A DNA stretch of 64,000 nt from Arthrobacter sp. C9C5 (GTDB lineage Bacteria > Actinomycetota > Actinomycetes > Actinomycetales > Micrococcaceae), in contig NZ_JABFMX010000010.1 of the NCBI RefSeq assembly GCF_013359735.1, positions 1-64,000 of the forward strand, given 5' to 3'. Position 1 is the first letter of the stretch; each line of letters begins with the position of its first letter. The notes below the pieces were generated by a model. The model saw only the letters and a program-made list of their open reading frames with translations, did no database searches and had not been told where the DNA came from. This document shows positions 23,015 to 31,825 of this stretch, in pieces. The translations under genes and the position numbers were made by a program.

Positions 23015-24007
23015 CTATGAACCCTCCAGCTGCACCACGATCTTCCCTCGAACGTGGCGCCGGGCCAGGCGCTCAAGGGCCTCAGGAGCGTCCTCCAGCC
23101 GGACGTTTTCGATCGGCAGCGGGCTCAGCGTACCCTCGGCTACGAGCCGCAGCAGCTCCGTCAGCATGAGCGCCAGGTCGGCACGGCTGCGCGCGTCCCC
23201 GTGCGTGTAGGCCGCCCCCAAAGCGATCTCGTGCAGGCTGGGGGCAATGCCAAACGGTGGCACGGAATCCAGCGACGGCCGCCCGGCAACCGAAGCCAGA
23301 CCGCCGGCGTGGCGGAGCAGGAGCAGGCCCTCCGCTGCCGACTCGGGCGAGACCGTGTCCACCACGGCGTCGAACCCCCGCTGTCCGGTGGCGGCACGCA
23401 AGGCAGCCGGTAGATCCGCACGGCGGTAGTCCAGTACCACGTCGGCTCCGAGGCTGCGCACGTAAGCGTGATTGGGCGGGGATGCGGTGGCGATGACGGT
23501 GGCCCCGGCGGCGGCCAGGAGCTGTACCGCAAAGCCGCCGACACCGCCGGCGGCGCCGTGCACCAGCGCGTACTGGCCCCGCTCGGCCCGAAGCCTGCGC
23601 ACGACGGCCTGATACGCCGTCATGCCGGCGCACGGCAGGCTGGCGGCGACGGTCATGCCGACTTCCGCCGGCACCACTGCCAGAACGGCGGCCGGAACAG
23701 TGACAAAGTCGGCCAGGCCGCCCGGTCGCCGCAGGTCCTGATGCCAGGCGACCCGGGTGCCCACGGGCAAGCGCGGGCCCGGCTCCGGTCCGGCGTCGTG
23801 CACCACTCCTGCGATGTCCAGGCCAGGGATGTGGGGGTACACCCAGTCCGCGTGGCCGCCGGAGGCCACTTGATAGTCAACCGGGTTAAGGCCCACCGCG
23901 TCGACCCGCACCAGTACCTCGCCGATGGCGGGAACCGGTCGGGCTGCCTCGCCCACGCGCAGGGACGACGGCGGGCCGGGCCGGTCCAGCAGGAGTGCTC
24001 GCATCAT
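23015..24007 (-). CDS. zinc-independent MDR quinone oxidoreductase
   Basis: A 330-residue medium-chain dehydrogenase/reductase of the quinone-reductase/zeta-crystallin type. The GroES-like N-terminus includes GEVLVRVDAVGLNPVDYQVA and HIPGLDIAGVVHDAG. The NADPH-binding fold follows with ALVHGAAGGVGGFAVQLLAA and SLGADVVLDYR. The catalytic and structural zinc cysteines of alcohol dehydrogenases are missing. It probably reduces quinones or enones with NADPH in the cytoplasm. It is the first chromosomal-type gene right of the mobile block and points left, behind a flavodoxin-like oxidoreductase gene and an SDR gene in the same direction. Confidence 0.85.
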   Translation of the reverse strand: MMRALLLDRPGPPSSLRVGEAARPVPAIGEVLVRVDAVGLNPVDYQVASGGHADWVYPHIPGLDIAGVVHDAGPEPGPRLPVGTRVAWHQDLRRPGGLADFVTVPAAVLAVVPAEVGMTVAASLPCAGMTAYQAVVRRLRAERGQYALVHGAAGGVGGFAVQLLAAAGATVIATASPPNHAYVRSLGADVVLDYRRADLPAALRAATGQRGFDAVVDTVSPESAAEGLLLLRHAGGLASVAGRPSLDSVPPFGIAPSLHEIALGAAYTHGDARSRADLALMLTELLRLVAEGTLSPLPIENVRLEDAPEALERLARRHVRGKIVVQLEGS

Positions 24008-24053
24008 TCCACCAATCCTAGGCGGGCGGCTTCCGGCGGGATCTCCACACCGA

Positions 24054-24599
24054 TCAACGTGCGGCTGCAGGGACGGCCAAAAGCAGCTCCCGGTAGCGCG
24101 CGGCGTGCGCCGCCAGTTCCTCCGGCGTCACCCGGGGCGCCGCGTGCAGGACAAGCGGTTCTGCCATGTCCAGGCCGCAAAGGTGCGCGGTGGCCTCCAG
24201 GGGACGCAGCAGCTCGGCCATGGTGAAGCGGTTGTGCCCCGTCGGCGTATACGAGGATTCGGGGCCGCCGGTCGAGATGACCAGTTGCAGCCGCTTGCCG
24301 TGCAGGGCGTCCCCGCCGGCGCCGTAGGCGAAACCGTACGTGAGCACCTGGTCCATCCACTCCTTCAGAACGCCGGGAACGGAGTACCAGTGCCACGGGA
24401 ACTGCAGGACGATGGTGTCATGCTCGCGCAGGAGTTCCTGCTCCCAGCCGGCGTCGACCCGCCGGTCCAGGTAAGCGGTTGCGAGTTCCCGGACGGTCAC
24501 GCCGTCGAGGTCCCTGATGGCGGCGGTAAGCTGCGCGGTGATCCGGGACGCCGCCAGGTCAGGGTGGGCAACGACGACGAGGGTGCGGTGTGCGGTCAT
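24054..24599 (-). CDS. NAD(P)H-dependent oxidoreductase, flavodoxin-like fold (KefF type)
   Basis: A 181-residue flavoprotein of the NQO/KefF/MdaB group. It shows [19 protein letters not shown] (phosphate-binding loop), then [20 protein letters not shown], the hallmark of this family, and [20 protein letters not shown]. It should carry FMN or FAD and reduce quinones or act as a general NAD(P)H oxidoreductase. The start overlaps the preceding SDR stop (ATGA), so the two share a transcript. The quinone reductase gene follows after about 46 bp, giving a three-gene redox operon. Confidence 0.85.
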   Translation of the reverse strand: MTAHRTLVVVAHPDLAASRITAQLTAAIRDLDGVTVRELATAYLDRRVDAGWEQELLREHDTIVLQFPWHWYSVPGVLKEWMDQVLTYGFAYGAGGDALHGKRLQLVISTGGPESSYTPTGHNRFTMAELLRPLEATAHLCGLDMAEPLVLHAAPRVTPEELAAHAARYRELLLAVPAAAR

Positions 24600-25474
24600 G
24601 GAAGGTTTGTGCTTCTTTCGGAATCGGATTCGAGGCCTACCAGGGCGCTGCTGAGCTGCCAGAGGAGCTCGGCGTCGGCCTGGTTGTAACTGCGTTTTGA
24701 TGATTTCTTGGCTGTACTGTTGGCAAAGTATTGGCCGGTGACATTTTCAAGTTCGGGCGCAGAGGCGAGATGGATGGAGGTCCGGGCGCCTTGCTCCGGC
24801 GTCTTCATCCAGCGCTGGATCAGCGGGGTCAGGAACGCCTGCATCCGGCCCGGATCTTCCGCGCCGAACGCTGTCGCCACCACACCGGGGTGCAGCGCGT
24901 TCGCCGTGACCCTGGTGCCGGCGAGCCGGGCGGCAAGGCCGTAGCTGAACAGGACATTCGCCAGTTTTGATTGGTTGTACGCCCGCTGGCCCGAGTAGGA
25001 GTGTTCGCCCTGCAGGTCCGCGAAGTCCATGCGGCCCATGGCCTGGGCCCCGGAGGAGACTGTCACGACCCGGGCCGGCCCGCCCTCCTTCAACCGCTCC
25101 AGGAGCAGGTTGGTGAGCAGGAACGGCGCGAGGTGGTTAAGCGCGAAGGTGTGTTCGAGTCCGTCAACGGTGGTGCGGCGGCTGTTCCAGAATCCGCCCA
25201 CATTGTTGACCAGGACGTCGAGGCGGTCCAGGGTCTGCAGCACGTCGCCGGCCAGGCGGCGGACCTCCTGCTGGGAGGACAGGTCTGCGGTGAGCACCTC
25301 GACAGGGGCCGAAGCCACCGCGCGGATGTCCTCCGCTGCCCGCGCCGCCCGGTCAGCGTCGCGTCCCGTGATGGCCACCCGGGCGCCCCGGGCCGCCAGT
25401 CCCAGCGCTGTGGCCTTCCCGATTCCGCCGGTGCCGCCGGTGATCAGGACCGTCTTTCCTGCCATGGATTGCAT
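24596..25474 (-). CDS. short-chain dehydrogenase/reductase
   Basis: An SDR of about 292 residues related to retinol-dehydrogenase/WWOX-like members. It shows [20 protein letters not shown] (cofactor loop TGGxxGIG), DVLVNNVGG and VTVSSGA for the catalytic Ser. [16 protein letters not shown] supplies YxxxK, and [10 protein letters not shown] follows. The substrate is unknown. I used ATG 25474; a GTG at 25510 in the same frame is possible. It heads the leftward redox operon, and two TetR-type operators at 25543-25592 lie just upstream. Confidence 0.85.
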   Translation of the reverse strand: MQSMAGKTVLITGGTGGIGKATALGLAARGARVAITGRDADRAARAAEDIRAVASAPVEVLTADLSSQQEVRRLAGDVLQTLDRLDVLVNNVGGFWNSRRTTVDGLEHTFALNHLAPFLLTNLLLERLKEGGPARVVTVSSGAQAMGRMDFADLQGEHSYSGQRAYNQSKLANVLFSYGLAARLAGTRVTANALHPGVVATAFGAEDPGRMQAFLTPLIQRWMKTPEQGARTSIHLASAPELENVTGQYFANSTAKKSSKRSYNQADAELLWQLSSALVGLESDSERSTNLP

Positions 25475-25542
25475 TCGGGGCTCGCTCTCGGTGCTCGTTC
25501 GCCGGACCACGCTTCCGTCAGCGGGCCTAGCGTCGGCGGATC

Positions 25543-25558
25543 TAGACAGGATTGTCTA
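25543..25558. promoter_or_regulatory. TetR-type operator 1
   Basis: TAGACAGGATTGTCTA has perfect 6-bp arms around GGAT. With the second site at 25577-25592 it lies between the leftward SDR operon and the rightward YciO-like gene. TAGACA-type dyads are typical of TetR/AcrR repressors that sense small electrophiles or drugs. Confidence 0.65.
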
Positions 25559-25576
25559 TGCCGGAAACGAAGCTAC

Positions 25577-25592
25577 CAGACAGAATTGTCTG
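25577..25592. promoter_or_regulatory. TetR-type operator 2
   Basis: CAGACAGAATTGTCTG has perfect 6-bp arms around GAAT. It is 34 bp, about three helical turns, centre to centre from operator 1, so two dimers could bind on one face of the DNA. No TetR gene is adjacent. Confidence 0.65.
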
Positions 25593-25665
25593 TGCACAAG
25601 CGGCGGCTGCCGACGGCCGGAGCTGCCAACGCGCCGCTGGCCGGCGCCGGGCGTAAGCTCGTGCC

Positions 25666-26286
25666 ATGGCGAGATATTTCGATGTGCACCCCGACAACCC
25701 GCAGCCGCGATCCATCACGCAGGTGGTGGAGATGATCAAAGCCGGCGGCCTGATCGCCTACCCGACCGACTCGTGCTACGCCCTTGGCGCGCAACTGGGC
25801 AACCGGGAGGCGCTGGACCGAATCCGCGCCATCCGGCACCTGGACGACAAGCACCACTTCACTCTGGTCTGCAAGGACTTCGCCCAACTCGGCCAGTTTG
25901 TCCAGATCGACAACGACGTGTTCCGCAGCATCAAGGCCGTGACGCCGGGCAGCTACACCTTCATCCTTCCCGCTACCAAGGAGGTGCCGAAGCGGCTGCT
26001 GCACCCGAAGAAAAAGACCGTCGGCGTGCGCATCCCGGACAACAAGGTGGTCCAGGCGTTGCTGGCCGAACTCGGCGAGCCGCTCCTTTCCAGTACCCTG
26101 CTGCTCCCGGACGAAGAAGAGCCGCTGACCCAGGGCTGGGAAATCAAGGAACGGCTGGACCATGTGGTGGACGCAGTGATTGATTCCGGCGACTGCGGTG
26201 CCGAGCCGACGACGGTCATCGATTTCTCCAGCGGCGTCGCCGAGGTCACTCGCCACGGCATGGGCGACCCGTCGAGGTTCGAATAG
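25666..26286 (+). CDS. Sua5/YciO/YrdC family protein (YciO-like)
   Basis: A 206-residue protein of the Sua5/YciO/YrdC fold. It shows GGLIAYPTDSCYALGAQLGN, IRAIRHLDDKHHFTLVCKDF, SYTFILPATKEVPKRLLHPK and TVGVRIPDN. The layout fits the YciO branch, which is related to the threonylcarbamoyl-AMP synthase used for tRNA t6A; whether this branch performs the same reaction is not settled. It is monocistronic and divergent from the SDR operon across the paired TetR-type dyads. Confidence 0.85.
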   Translation: MARYFDVHPDNPQPRSITQVVEMIKAGGLIAYPTDSCYALGAQLGNREALDRIRAIRHLDDKHHFTLVCKDFAQLGQFVQIDNDVFRSIKAVTPGSYTFILPATKEVPKRLLHPKKKTVGVRIPDNKVVQALLAELGEPLLSSTLLLPDEEEPLTQGWEIKERLDHVVDAVIDSGDCGAEPTTVIDFSSGVAEVTRHGMGDPSRFE

Positions 26287-26386
26287 GGCATAGCACCAGC
26301 GCGCACGCTGGTTGTACAAATACGCCTCGTCCGCCCGGCCGGGGCGGTACTTGCGGCGACAACCCCGGACCCCTAGTGTTCGGATC

Positions 26387-27064
26387 ATGGCTGCGCCCGG
26401 GGGACCTGCTCGACATCGAAAACGCACGACGCCGACACTGCTGTCTGTGGCGTGCCTCGTCATTGGTGCGGTAACTGCCGGCTGCGGCTCGGTTACCCCG
26501 CTGGGCGCGTCGGCCGGCAATCAATCAGTCACCAAACCGCCGGCGGCCTCGGCCGCACCGTCGAGTGCGGCCGGACTCTCGCCAGGCATGACCCTGGCGC
26601 CGGCTCCGCCCGTTCCGCCAGCCCCCGCCGGGCACGGTGCAGATGAATGCCTGCCACAGCATGCCGGGGACGCCGCGGCCGCCGCGGCCAAGGGAACGCT
26701 GGAGTGCCAATACTTCACTTCGGGCTCGATGATGCCTGCGTCTATGCCCCGTGGTCCGGGACTGGGTTCCGGCGACTACGCCGTGCGGTTCAGCAGCGTG
26801 GGAGGCCACGCACTGATGACAGTGCGGATCCGTTGCGCGTCGTACGCGGTCAGTGTCGACCTTGCCGGCGAAACAATCACACCGGATCCCCGGACGCTTG
26901 AAAGCTTCGTGGGCACGTGCAACTTCCCGTGGGACCGGGAACAAGTCCTGATGAAGCGATATCTTCAGGCTCCGCTGCAATTTGCGCGCCGGGAAAGTGG
27001 AATTGTGCTGCACAACCCGGAGTGGGGCGTTACCCTCTTCAGTACCCCCTATGAGGCAGCCTGA
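26387..27064 (+). CDS. putative lipoprotein
   Basis: A 225-residue exported protein. A basic start (MAAPGGPARHRKRTTPTL) precedes the hydrophobic helix LLSVACLVIGAVTAGC with a lipobox ending at Cys (about residue 33). A Pro/Ala-rich linker and a globular domain follow, with LECQYFTSGSM and LMTVRIRCASYAVSVDLAGE. Four or more cysteines in the mature part may form disulfides. I chose the start at 26387 from the signal peptide; the open frame upstream to 26312 runs through a hairpin. I do not recognise the family. Confidence 0.65.
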   Translation: MAAPGGPARHRKRTTPTLLSVACLVIGAVTAGCGSVTPLGASAGNQSVTKPPAASAAPSSAAGLSPGMTLAPAPPVPPAPAGHGADECLPQHAGDAAAAAAKGTLECQYFTSGSMMPASMPRGPGLGSGDYAVRFSSVGGHALMTVRIRCASYAVSVDLAGETITPDPRTLESFVGTCNFPWDREQVLMKRYLQAPLQFARRESGIVLHNPEWGVTLFSTPYEAA

Positions 27065-27118
27065 TCGGTCCGTCAAGGTTCGCTACTCAGGGGGCACCCC
27101 CGCGCAGAGGAGAGCCCC

Positions 27119-27700
27119 ATGGGCAAGGTGGTCATGTACAGCTCGGTGTCGGTGGACGGCTTCATCGCGGACGAGAATAACCAGCCCGGACCCCTGTTCG
27201 ACTGGTTGTCCAGCGGTGACGTTCCGTTGGACGAGAGCGGCGAATTGAAGGTCTCCCAGACGTCCTACGACTACACCCGGCCGTACTGGGACCAGATCGG
27301 GGCGACCGTCGTCGGCCGCCATGTCTTCGATATGACGGACGGCTGGGACGGGGTGCCTCCGGGCGGGGTCGGCCACGTGGTCGTCGTGACGCACCGGCCG
27401 GCGCCGGAGGGCTGGGACCCGGCGGCGCCGTTTCACTTCGTCGACGGCATCCAGGCCGCCGTAGCCAAGGCGCAGGAGCTTGCGGGCGACCGCCTGGTCG
27501 AGGTCGCTGCCGGCGACGTCGGCGGCCAGGTGCTTGCCGCAGGCCTGGTCGACGAGGTGCGCATGGACGTCATCCCCGTCGTGTTCGGGTCCGGCAAGCG
27601 CTACTTCGGGTCGGTCCACGCGCAACACCTGTTGGAGGATCCTGACGTGGTGATTCAGGGCAACCGGGTGCTTCACCTGCGCTATCGGGCGCGCCGGTGA
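27119..27700 (+). CDS. dihydrofolate reductase/RibD C-terminal family protein
   Basis: A 193-residue protein of the RibD C-terminal/DHFR fold. It begins GKVVMYSSVSVDGFIADENN, continues with TVVGRHVFDMTDGWDG and ends with LVDEVRMDVIPVVFGSGKRY. Stand-alone actinobacterial members are of unknown substrate and are usually annotated as dihydrofolate reductase family. GAGGAGAG stands a few bases before the ATG. It shows no operon link to its neighbours beyond a short spacing to the upstream lipoprotein gene. Confidence 0.85.
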   Translation: MGKVVMYSSVSVDGFIADENNQPGPLFDWLSSGDVPLDESGELKVSQTSYDYTRPYWDQIGATVVGRHVFDMTDGWDGVPPGGVGHVVVVTHRPAPEGWDPAAPFHFVDGIQAAVAKAQELAGDRLVEVAAGDVGGQVLAAGLVDEVRMDVIPVVFGSGKRYFGSVHAQHLLEDPDVVIQGNRVLHLRYRARR

Positions 27701-27752
27701 CCGATCCCCAGGGTTGGAGTCAGGACGCCGCCGGCCGTTTCGCCGTGCCGCG

Positions 27753-28631
27753 CTATTTTGACGCAGCGCCACCCAGAGCAGCCGCGTTGACGTCGGCTGT
27801 CCGGCGAATCTCTTTGACCTTCGCAATCTGCGGGGCCAGTTCCTGCATGCGGGTCGTCAGGTACTTGTCCAGGACCTTGTCCAGGGCTGCGTGGAAACCG
27901 GTCTTATCCCGGCAGACCGCGTCGGTGACGGCGATTCTGAATTCTTCCTGGCCGCCTGCAGCTTTCCCCGCGTCTGCTGCCTGCTGCGGGTTCACAAACG
28001 AGGCGTAGGGGGTGTCTTTCATGCAGGCCGCCCAGCCTGCGACTGCTTTGGTAATTCCTGAGTCACCTGAGGCGGACAGGCTGGCCGGGAGGACTGAGTT
28101 GTAGGCGATACCGGTGGCAAGCAGGTAATTTTCCGCGCTGCCGTAGATCCGAGTCATGGCTTCGCCTCGGCATCCGCCGGAGGACGTTCCCATGCCGCCC
28201 ACCGTGGCCATTGGCGCGTTGTCCACCGGGCCGGCGAGCGCCTTGGTGAACGCCGGATTGGCGAAGAGTTTGCCGTCCGCGGACCCGGGAGCCGGCTCGC
28301 GGGGTCCTTGCGGCCCGGTGCTGGCGTAGCCGCTGGCCTTGGCTGCCTCGACCGTGAGCCGTTTGAATCCGATGGCTCCGTTCAGGTCCATCGTCATCCT
28401 GGAGCTGGGCGGCGTGTAGTCGAAGCCGGCCTTGGCCATGCAGAGCCGGACGGCCTCCTGCATGCCCTTTTCGGCGATCGGATCGGCTGCGGCGTAGGCC
28501 TCTGCCTGGCGGATGATCCCCGGGACAGGCTCCGGGGACGCGGTGACCGACGCGGCCGGGATGGCGGCAGCGGCCAGGGCCGCGCCGGTGCCTACGATCA
28601 GCACGGCGGCGCCGAAGGTCTTCTTTTTCAT
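27753..28631 (-). CDS. secreted hypothetical protein
   Basis: A 292-residue exported protein with a signal peptide (KKKTFGAAVLIVGTGAALAA, then AAIPAASVTASPEP). The mature part has four cysteines in a spread pattern (RLCMAKAGFDY, GGCRGEAM, WAACMKD, DAVCRDKTG) and a C-terminal helix. I do not recognise the family. The repeated C-M-x-x and C-R-x-x patterns recall small actinobacterial secreted proteins with two disulfides. ATG 28631 has AGGAGCC at ideal distance. It sits upstream of, and is not coupled to, the leftward two-component genes. Confidence 0.7.
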   Translation of the reverse strand: MKKKTFGAAVLIVGTGAALAAAAIPAASVTASPEPVPGIIRQAEAYAAADPIAEKGMQEAVRLCMAKAGFDYTPPSSRMTMDLNGAIGFKRLTVEAAKASGYASTGPQGPREPAPGSADGKLFANPAFTKALAGPVDNAPMATVGGMGTSSGGCRGEAMTRIYGSAENYLLATGIAYNSVLPASLSASGDSGITKAVAGWAACMKDTPYASFVNPQQAADAGKAAGGQEEFRIAVTDAVCRDKTGFHAALDKVLDKYLTTRMQELAPQIAKVKEIRRTADVNAAALGGAASK

Positions 28632-28718
28632 GGTGGCTCCTTCTGTTTTGGGCAATGCGGTGGCTGGCCTTTCCTAAGAGCGAAGGCCTCGGCGGATGGT
28701 TCGGTGCTGCTGTGGGGG

Positions 28719-29375
28719 TTAGTTGAGGACGTTGTTTTCGTAGGCGAAGGCGACGAGCTGGATGCGGTTTTTCAGCCTCAGTTTCGCCAGGATGCTGCCG
28801 ACGTGGGACTTCACGGTCGCCTCACTCAGCACCAGTGAAGCCGCGATCTCGGCGTTGCCGAGCCCTTTGGCGGTCAGGAGAAACACGTCACGTTCTCTTC
28901 CCGACAGTTCTGCAAGAGCAGCGTCGTTCCCGGCAGAGGGCGTGGTGTAGTCGCGCAGCAGTTCGTTGGTGATGGCCGGGGCGATGACTGAGTGCCCTGA
29001 GTGAACCGTTCGGATGGCGGCCAGCAGGAAGTCCGGTGTGGTGTCTTTGGTCAGGAAACCGGCGGCGCCGGCCTGGATGGCCCGGACGACGGCCTCGTCG
29101 TGCTGGATCGTGGTCAAAACGATGACCTTGGTGGCAGTTCCACTGGCCTTATCCAGGATCGTCCGTGTGGCCGTGATGCCGTCCATGACAGGCATCCGAA
29201 TGTCCATCAGGAGCACATCGGGTGCGGTCTCCCGCACGAGGTCGATGGCGTCCGCTCCGTTGACGGCTTCGCCGACAAGGTCCATGTCCGCCTGGCTGCG
29301 GAGGATCATTTTGAGCCCGGCACTGAACAGCGGCTGGTCATCAGCCAGGGCAATCCGGATCGGTGTGGTTGTCAC
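28719..29375 (-). CDS. NarL/FixJ-type response regulator
   Basis: A 218-residue response regulator. The receiver domain begins IRIALADDQPLFSAGLKMIL, with the phosphoacceptor Asp58 in VLLMDIRMPVMDG and the Lys after VIVLTT-type strands (FLTKDTTPDF). The C-terminal LuxR-type HTH is LSGRERDVFLLTAKGLGNAE, then IAASLVLSEATVKSHVGSIL. It should be phosphorylated by the kinase encoded just upstream and act on unknown promoters. GTG 29375 overlaps the kinase stop (GTGA) and has GGAGGGAG upstream. Confidence 0.92.
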   Translation of the reverse strand: MTTTPIRIALADDQPLFSAGLKMILRSQADMDLVGEAVNGADAIDLVRETAPDVLLMDIRMPVMDGITATRTILDKASGTATKVIVLTTIQHDEAVVRAIQAGAAGFLTKDTTPDFLLAAIRTVHSGHSVIAPAITNELLRDYTTPSAGNDAALAELSGRERDVFLLTAKGLGNAEIAASLVLSEATVKSHVGSILAKLRLKNRIQLVAFAYENNVLN

Positions 29376-30631
29376 TGTTGTGCTCCCTCCAGTGAGCGCA
29401 GGCGGGGCCGCTTGGCGGCGGTCGCAGCCTGCTGGCCAGGTCCGGCCGACGGGAGGAAGGCCAGTACTTCGAAGGTCGCTTCGCCCCGGACTGCTTCCAC
29501 CCATCCGCCGACGGCTGCGGCGCGGGCTTTCATTCCTGCTAGACCAAGACCGGATGGGGGCGGCGTCGGCGTCGTCGACGGGTTTGTGATCAGTGAAGAT
29601 CTGCTGCGGAGTTCCAGGGATGCCGCGGTCCAGACCAAGTGCAGGTGCGCGCCCTGGTTCCGGTCTCCGTGTTTGAACGCATTGGTCAAGCTTTCCTGCG
29701 CCAGGCGGTAGACCGTCAGCTCCTGGGCCGCGGTCATGCGCCATGGCTCGCCCGTCGTTTCGATCGTGACCGGCATGCCGCTGGCGCTCAGACGGTCGGC
29801 AAGAGCCACCAGGTCATCAACCTTGTGAGTCGGTTGGTTGCTTAGCTCTGTGGAGAAGCCTTCGATCAGCCGGCGCGTTTCGACCAGTGCGGTCCTCGCT
29901 GATTCGGCGATGACACTTGAGGCTTCCTCGACGGAGTCCGGCTCTGCGCGGTGAATGAAGCGTATTCCGTCAGCCTGCGCCACGATGACCGTCAGTGAAT
30001 GGGCCAGAACGTCGTGCAGCTCCCTGGCGATCCTGTTGCGTTCCTGTTCGACGGCGAGTTCCGTCGCGGTTTCCCGGAGTCGGGTTTCAGCCGCGAGCTG
30101 CGCCTTGCGGCTCCTTGAGGCGTTGTTTACTGCCACACCCACGGCCCAGGCGGCGAGATTCAGGGCGGCGAACGCTCCAAAAATCAGAAAAGCATAGGTG
30201 AGGGATCGCAGTAATCCTCTGCCGTAGATCTGGTTGCCGAAGATGAAGTTGATCCACGTCGGGTCAGTGAACCAGTTGACGGTAATGATGCCGGCAAATA
30301 GGACAGCAGCAACGGGGAGGACCCACCCGTTCCGGGCTTTCCAGCCGATGACGACGAAGAAGATGACCACCGGTACGACGGCGTAGCTCAGCACACCCGA
30401 CAGCAGGACCACCGGGAGGCACTTGACGCCCTGCAGGACTAAGGCGAAGAAGACCAGCCCCAGGGCGGCCGCCGGCAGAATCTCGGCCACAGCGACACCC
30501 GTCACGAGCGCCAGCAGCAGGGCGCTCTTCTGGTCGAAATGGCGCTCCTCCAGGATAAAGAGCGCCCCCGCAAGCAGCACGGCAGTGGCCGGTGCCGCGA
30601 GGGGCCTCAGAGACTGGATCGTTTTGAACAT
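29372..30631 (-). CDS. HisKA_3 sensor histidine kinase
   Basis: A 419-residue sensor kinase. Five or six N-terminal membrane helices cover residues 15-165 with almost no extracellular domain, so the signal is probably intramembrane or cytoplasmic. The HisKA_3 dimerisation box RIARELHDVLAHSLTVIVAQ holds the phosphoacceptor His. The HATPase N-box is LAQESLTNAFKHGDRNQG and the G-box is GLGLAGMKARAAAVGG. It is translationally coupled to the NarL-type regulator. Intramembrane kinases of this layout often respond to cell-envelope stress, which is only a suggestion here. Confidence 0.9.
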   Translation of the reverse strand: MFKTIQSLRPLAAPATAVLLAGALFILEERHFDQKSALLLALVTGVAVAEILPAAALGLVFFALVLQGVKCLPVVLLSGVLSYAVVPVVIFFVVIGWKARNGWVLPVAAVLFAGIITVNWFTDPTWINFIFGNQIYGRGLLRSLTYAFLIFGAFAALNLAAWAVGVAVNNASRSRKAQLAAETRLRETATELAVEQERNRIARELHDVLAHSLTVIVAQADGIRFIHRAEPDSVEEASSVIAESARTALVETRRLIEGFSTELSNQPTHKVDDLVALADRLSASGMPVTIETTGEPWRMTAAQELTVYRLAQESLTNAFKHGDRNQGAHLHLVWTAASLELRSRSSLITNPSTTPTPPPSGLGLAGMKARAAAVGGWVEAVRGEATFEVLAFLPSAGPGQQAATAAKRPRLRSLEGAQQ

Positions 30632-30847
30632 GCCTTCACCCTAAACGGGCTCTCAGAACACAGCGCCCCATTTCGAGTGAGTTCCAACCCGATGATGAAC
30701 AAGTTCCACCTCCCGGATGACTGATCCGCCGACCGAGCTTGCGGAGTAGCTTTTGAACGAATAGCTCTCGACGGCGGCAGGTGAAAGGTCCTCGCCACTC
30801 CTCGAAGTGCGAATCCGTGTGAGCGGCCGCGAGACTCTGGCAACGAT

Positions 30848-31207
30848 ATGGGGACGAATTTCGTGGTGGGTGTATTCGCTCGACGTCAACCCGCCAATAA
30901 TGAGGAAATGGCGCTCACTCCCAGGTATCGAGTTCGCAATCACAGCATGCGTTACCCGGTTATCGTTGCGGTCGGCGCCGTCCTGCTAGCGGGGGGCTGC
31001 ATCCGGATGCGCTTCTTCCTCAGGAAACAGCGAACCGCCATGTCTTCCCCCCAAGTGACCGTCAACGACGTTGCCAGCATGAAGCTCACCGACGCAACTA
31101 GCCCAATGAATGACGGCGGGGGGTTCACTTACACCTTTGAGGTCCCATCTAACATGGCCGTCGGCGATGCGGCCGTCACGGCTGTGCCGTTCAACATCAC
31201 CCGTTAG
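30848..31207 (+). CDS. possible small lipoprotein, perhaps frame-disturbed
   Basis: The open frame from 30848 includes MRYPVIVAVGAVLLAGGC, a lipoprotein-like signal. The C-terminal part (VTVNDVASMKLTDATSPMND, then GGGFTYTFEVPSNMAVGDAA) is convincing as protein. The piece between (IRMRFFLRKQRTAMSS) is not. A neighbouring frame between two homopolymer runs (G6 near 30994 and C6 near 31050) reads AASGCASSSGNSEPP, a far more typical lipoprotein start. Two compensating single-base changes may therefore be present. ATG 30948 is the most likely start in a repaired gene. The function is unknown. I see no other gene in 30632-31376. Confidence 0.4.
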   Translation: MGTNFVVGVFARRQPANNEEMALTPRYRVRNHSMRYPVIVAVGAVLLAGGCIRMRFFLRKQRTAMSSPQVTVNDVASMKLTDATSPMNDGGGFTYTFEVPSNMAVGDAAVTAVPFNITR

Positions 31208-31348
31208 GGGTACTTCGGCAGGAACCATCCGCCAGCAAGGCCTACGAGTCCCGAATACACATCGTTCGTCCGTGCGGAGATCAGGTCCTGCCTCGACCGC
31301 AGTTGGGTAAAGAAGGTCAAATGTCGCCCCCCGGGGCTACACTTTAAT

Positions 31349-31364
31349 TCGAACATATATTCTA
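31349..31364. promoter_or_regulatory. LexA (SOS) box upstream of umuDC
   Basis: TCGAACATATATTCTA lies 12 bp before the GTG of umuD. It differs from the site at 424-439 in one base, the same flanking bases (ATT before, AAA after) being shared. DNA-damage induction of umuDC is expected. Confidence 0.75.
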
Positions 31365-31376
31365 AAAGGGTGTGTT

Positions 31377-31808
31377 GTGGGCGTAATCATCGGGCCCCGC
31401 GTGATAGACGCGGGCACTTCCCTGCTGTCGGTTCTAATCTCGCCGGTGCCGGTCGCCGCCGGCTATCCGTCGCCGGCGCAGGACTACTTTGATGGCAGGA
31501 TCGACCTCAACGAGCACCTGATCAAGGACATCACCAGCACCTACGTCGTGCGGGTGTCAGGGGACTCGATGGAGGGCGCCGGCATCAGCGACGGGGACGA
31601 GCTGATCGTCAACCGGGCGCTCGAGCCGCGCGACGGGTGCGTCGTCGTCGCCGTCCTCGACGGCGAACTCACCGTCAAGCGCCTCCGCGTCACCCCGTCC
31701 GGGGTGATCCTGCAGGCGGACAATCCGCGCTACCCCGACATCCGGGTTCCCGCCCTCTCCGACCTGGTCATCTGGGGCGTCGCCACCCGGTGCCTGCACC
31801 ATGTCTAA
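31377..31808 (+). CDS. umuD: UmuD-like S24 peptidase subunit of error-prone polymerase
   Basis: A 143-residue LexA/UmuD-type protein without a DNA-binding domain. The self-cleavage site is the Ala28-Gly29 bond before YPSP. The nucleophile Ser64 is in [10 protein letters not shown] and the general base Lys101 is in GELTVKRL. After RecA-stimulated self-cleavage it should join UmuC to make polymerase V-like activity. The GTG start follows a LexA box, and umuC begins shortly after the stop. The length is normal for UmuD. Confidence 0.92.
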   Translation: MGVIIGPRVIDAGTSLLSVLISPVPVAAGYPSPAQDYFDGRIDLNEHLIKDITSTYVVRVSGDSMEGAGISDGDELIVNRALEPRDGCVVVAVLDGELTVKRLRVTPSGVILQADNPRYPDIRVPALSDLVIWGVATRCLHHV

Positions 31809-31825
31809 ACCCAGGTATGAGCCCC

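Noticed and set aside
31377..31808. LexA repressor as alternative to UmuD
   Set aside because: No N-terminal HTH, length fits UmuD, and umuC follows directly.
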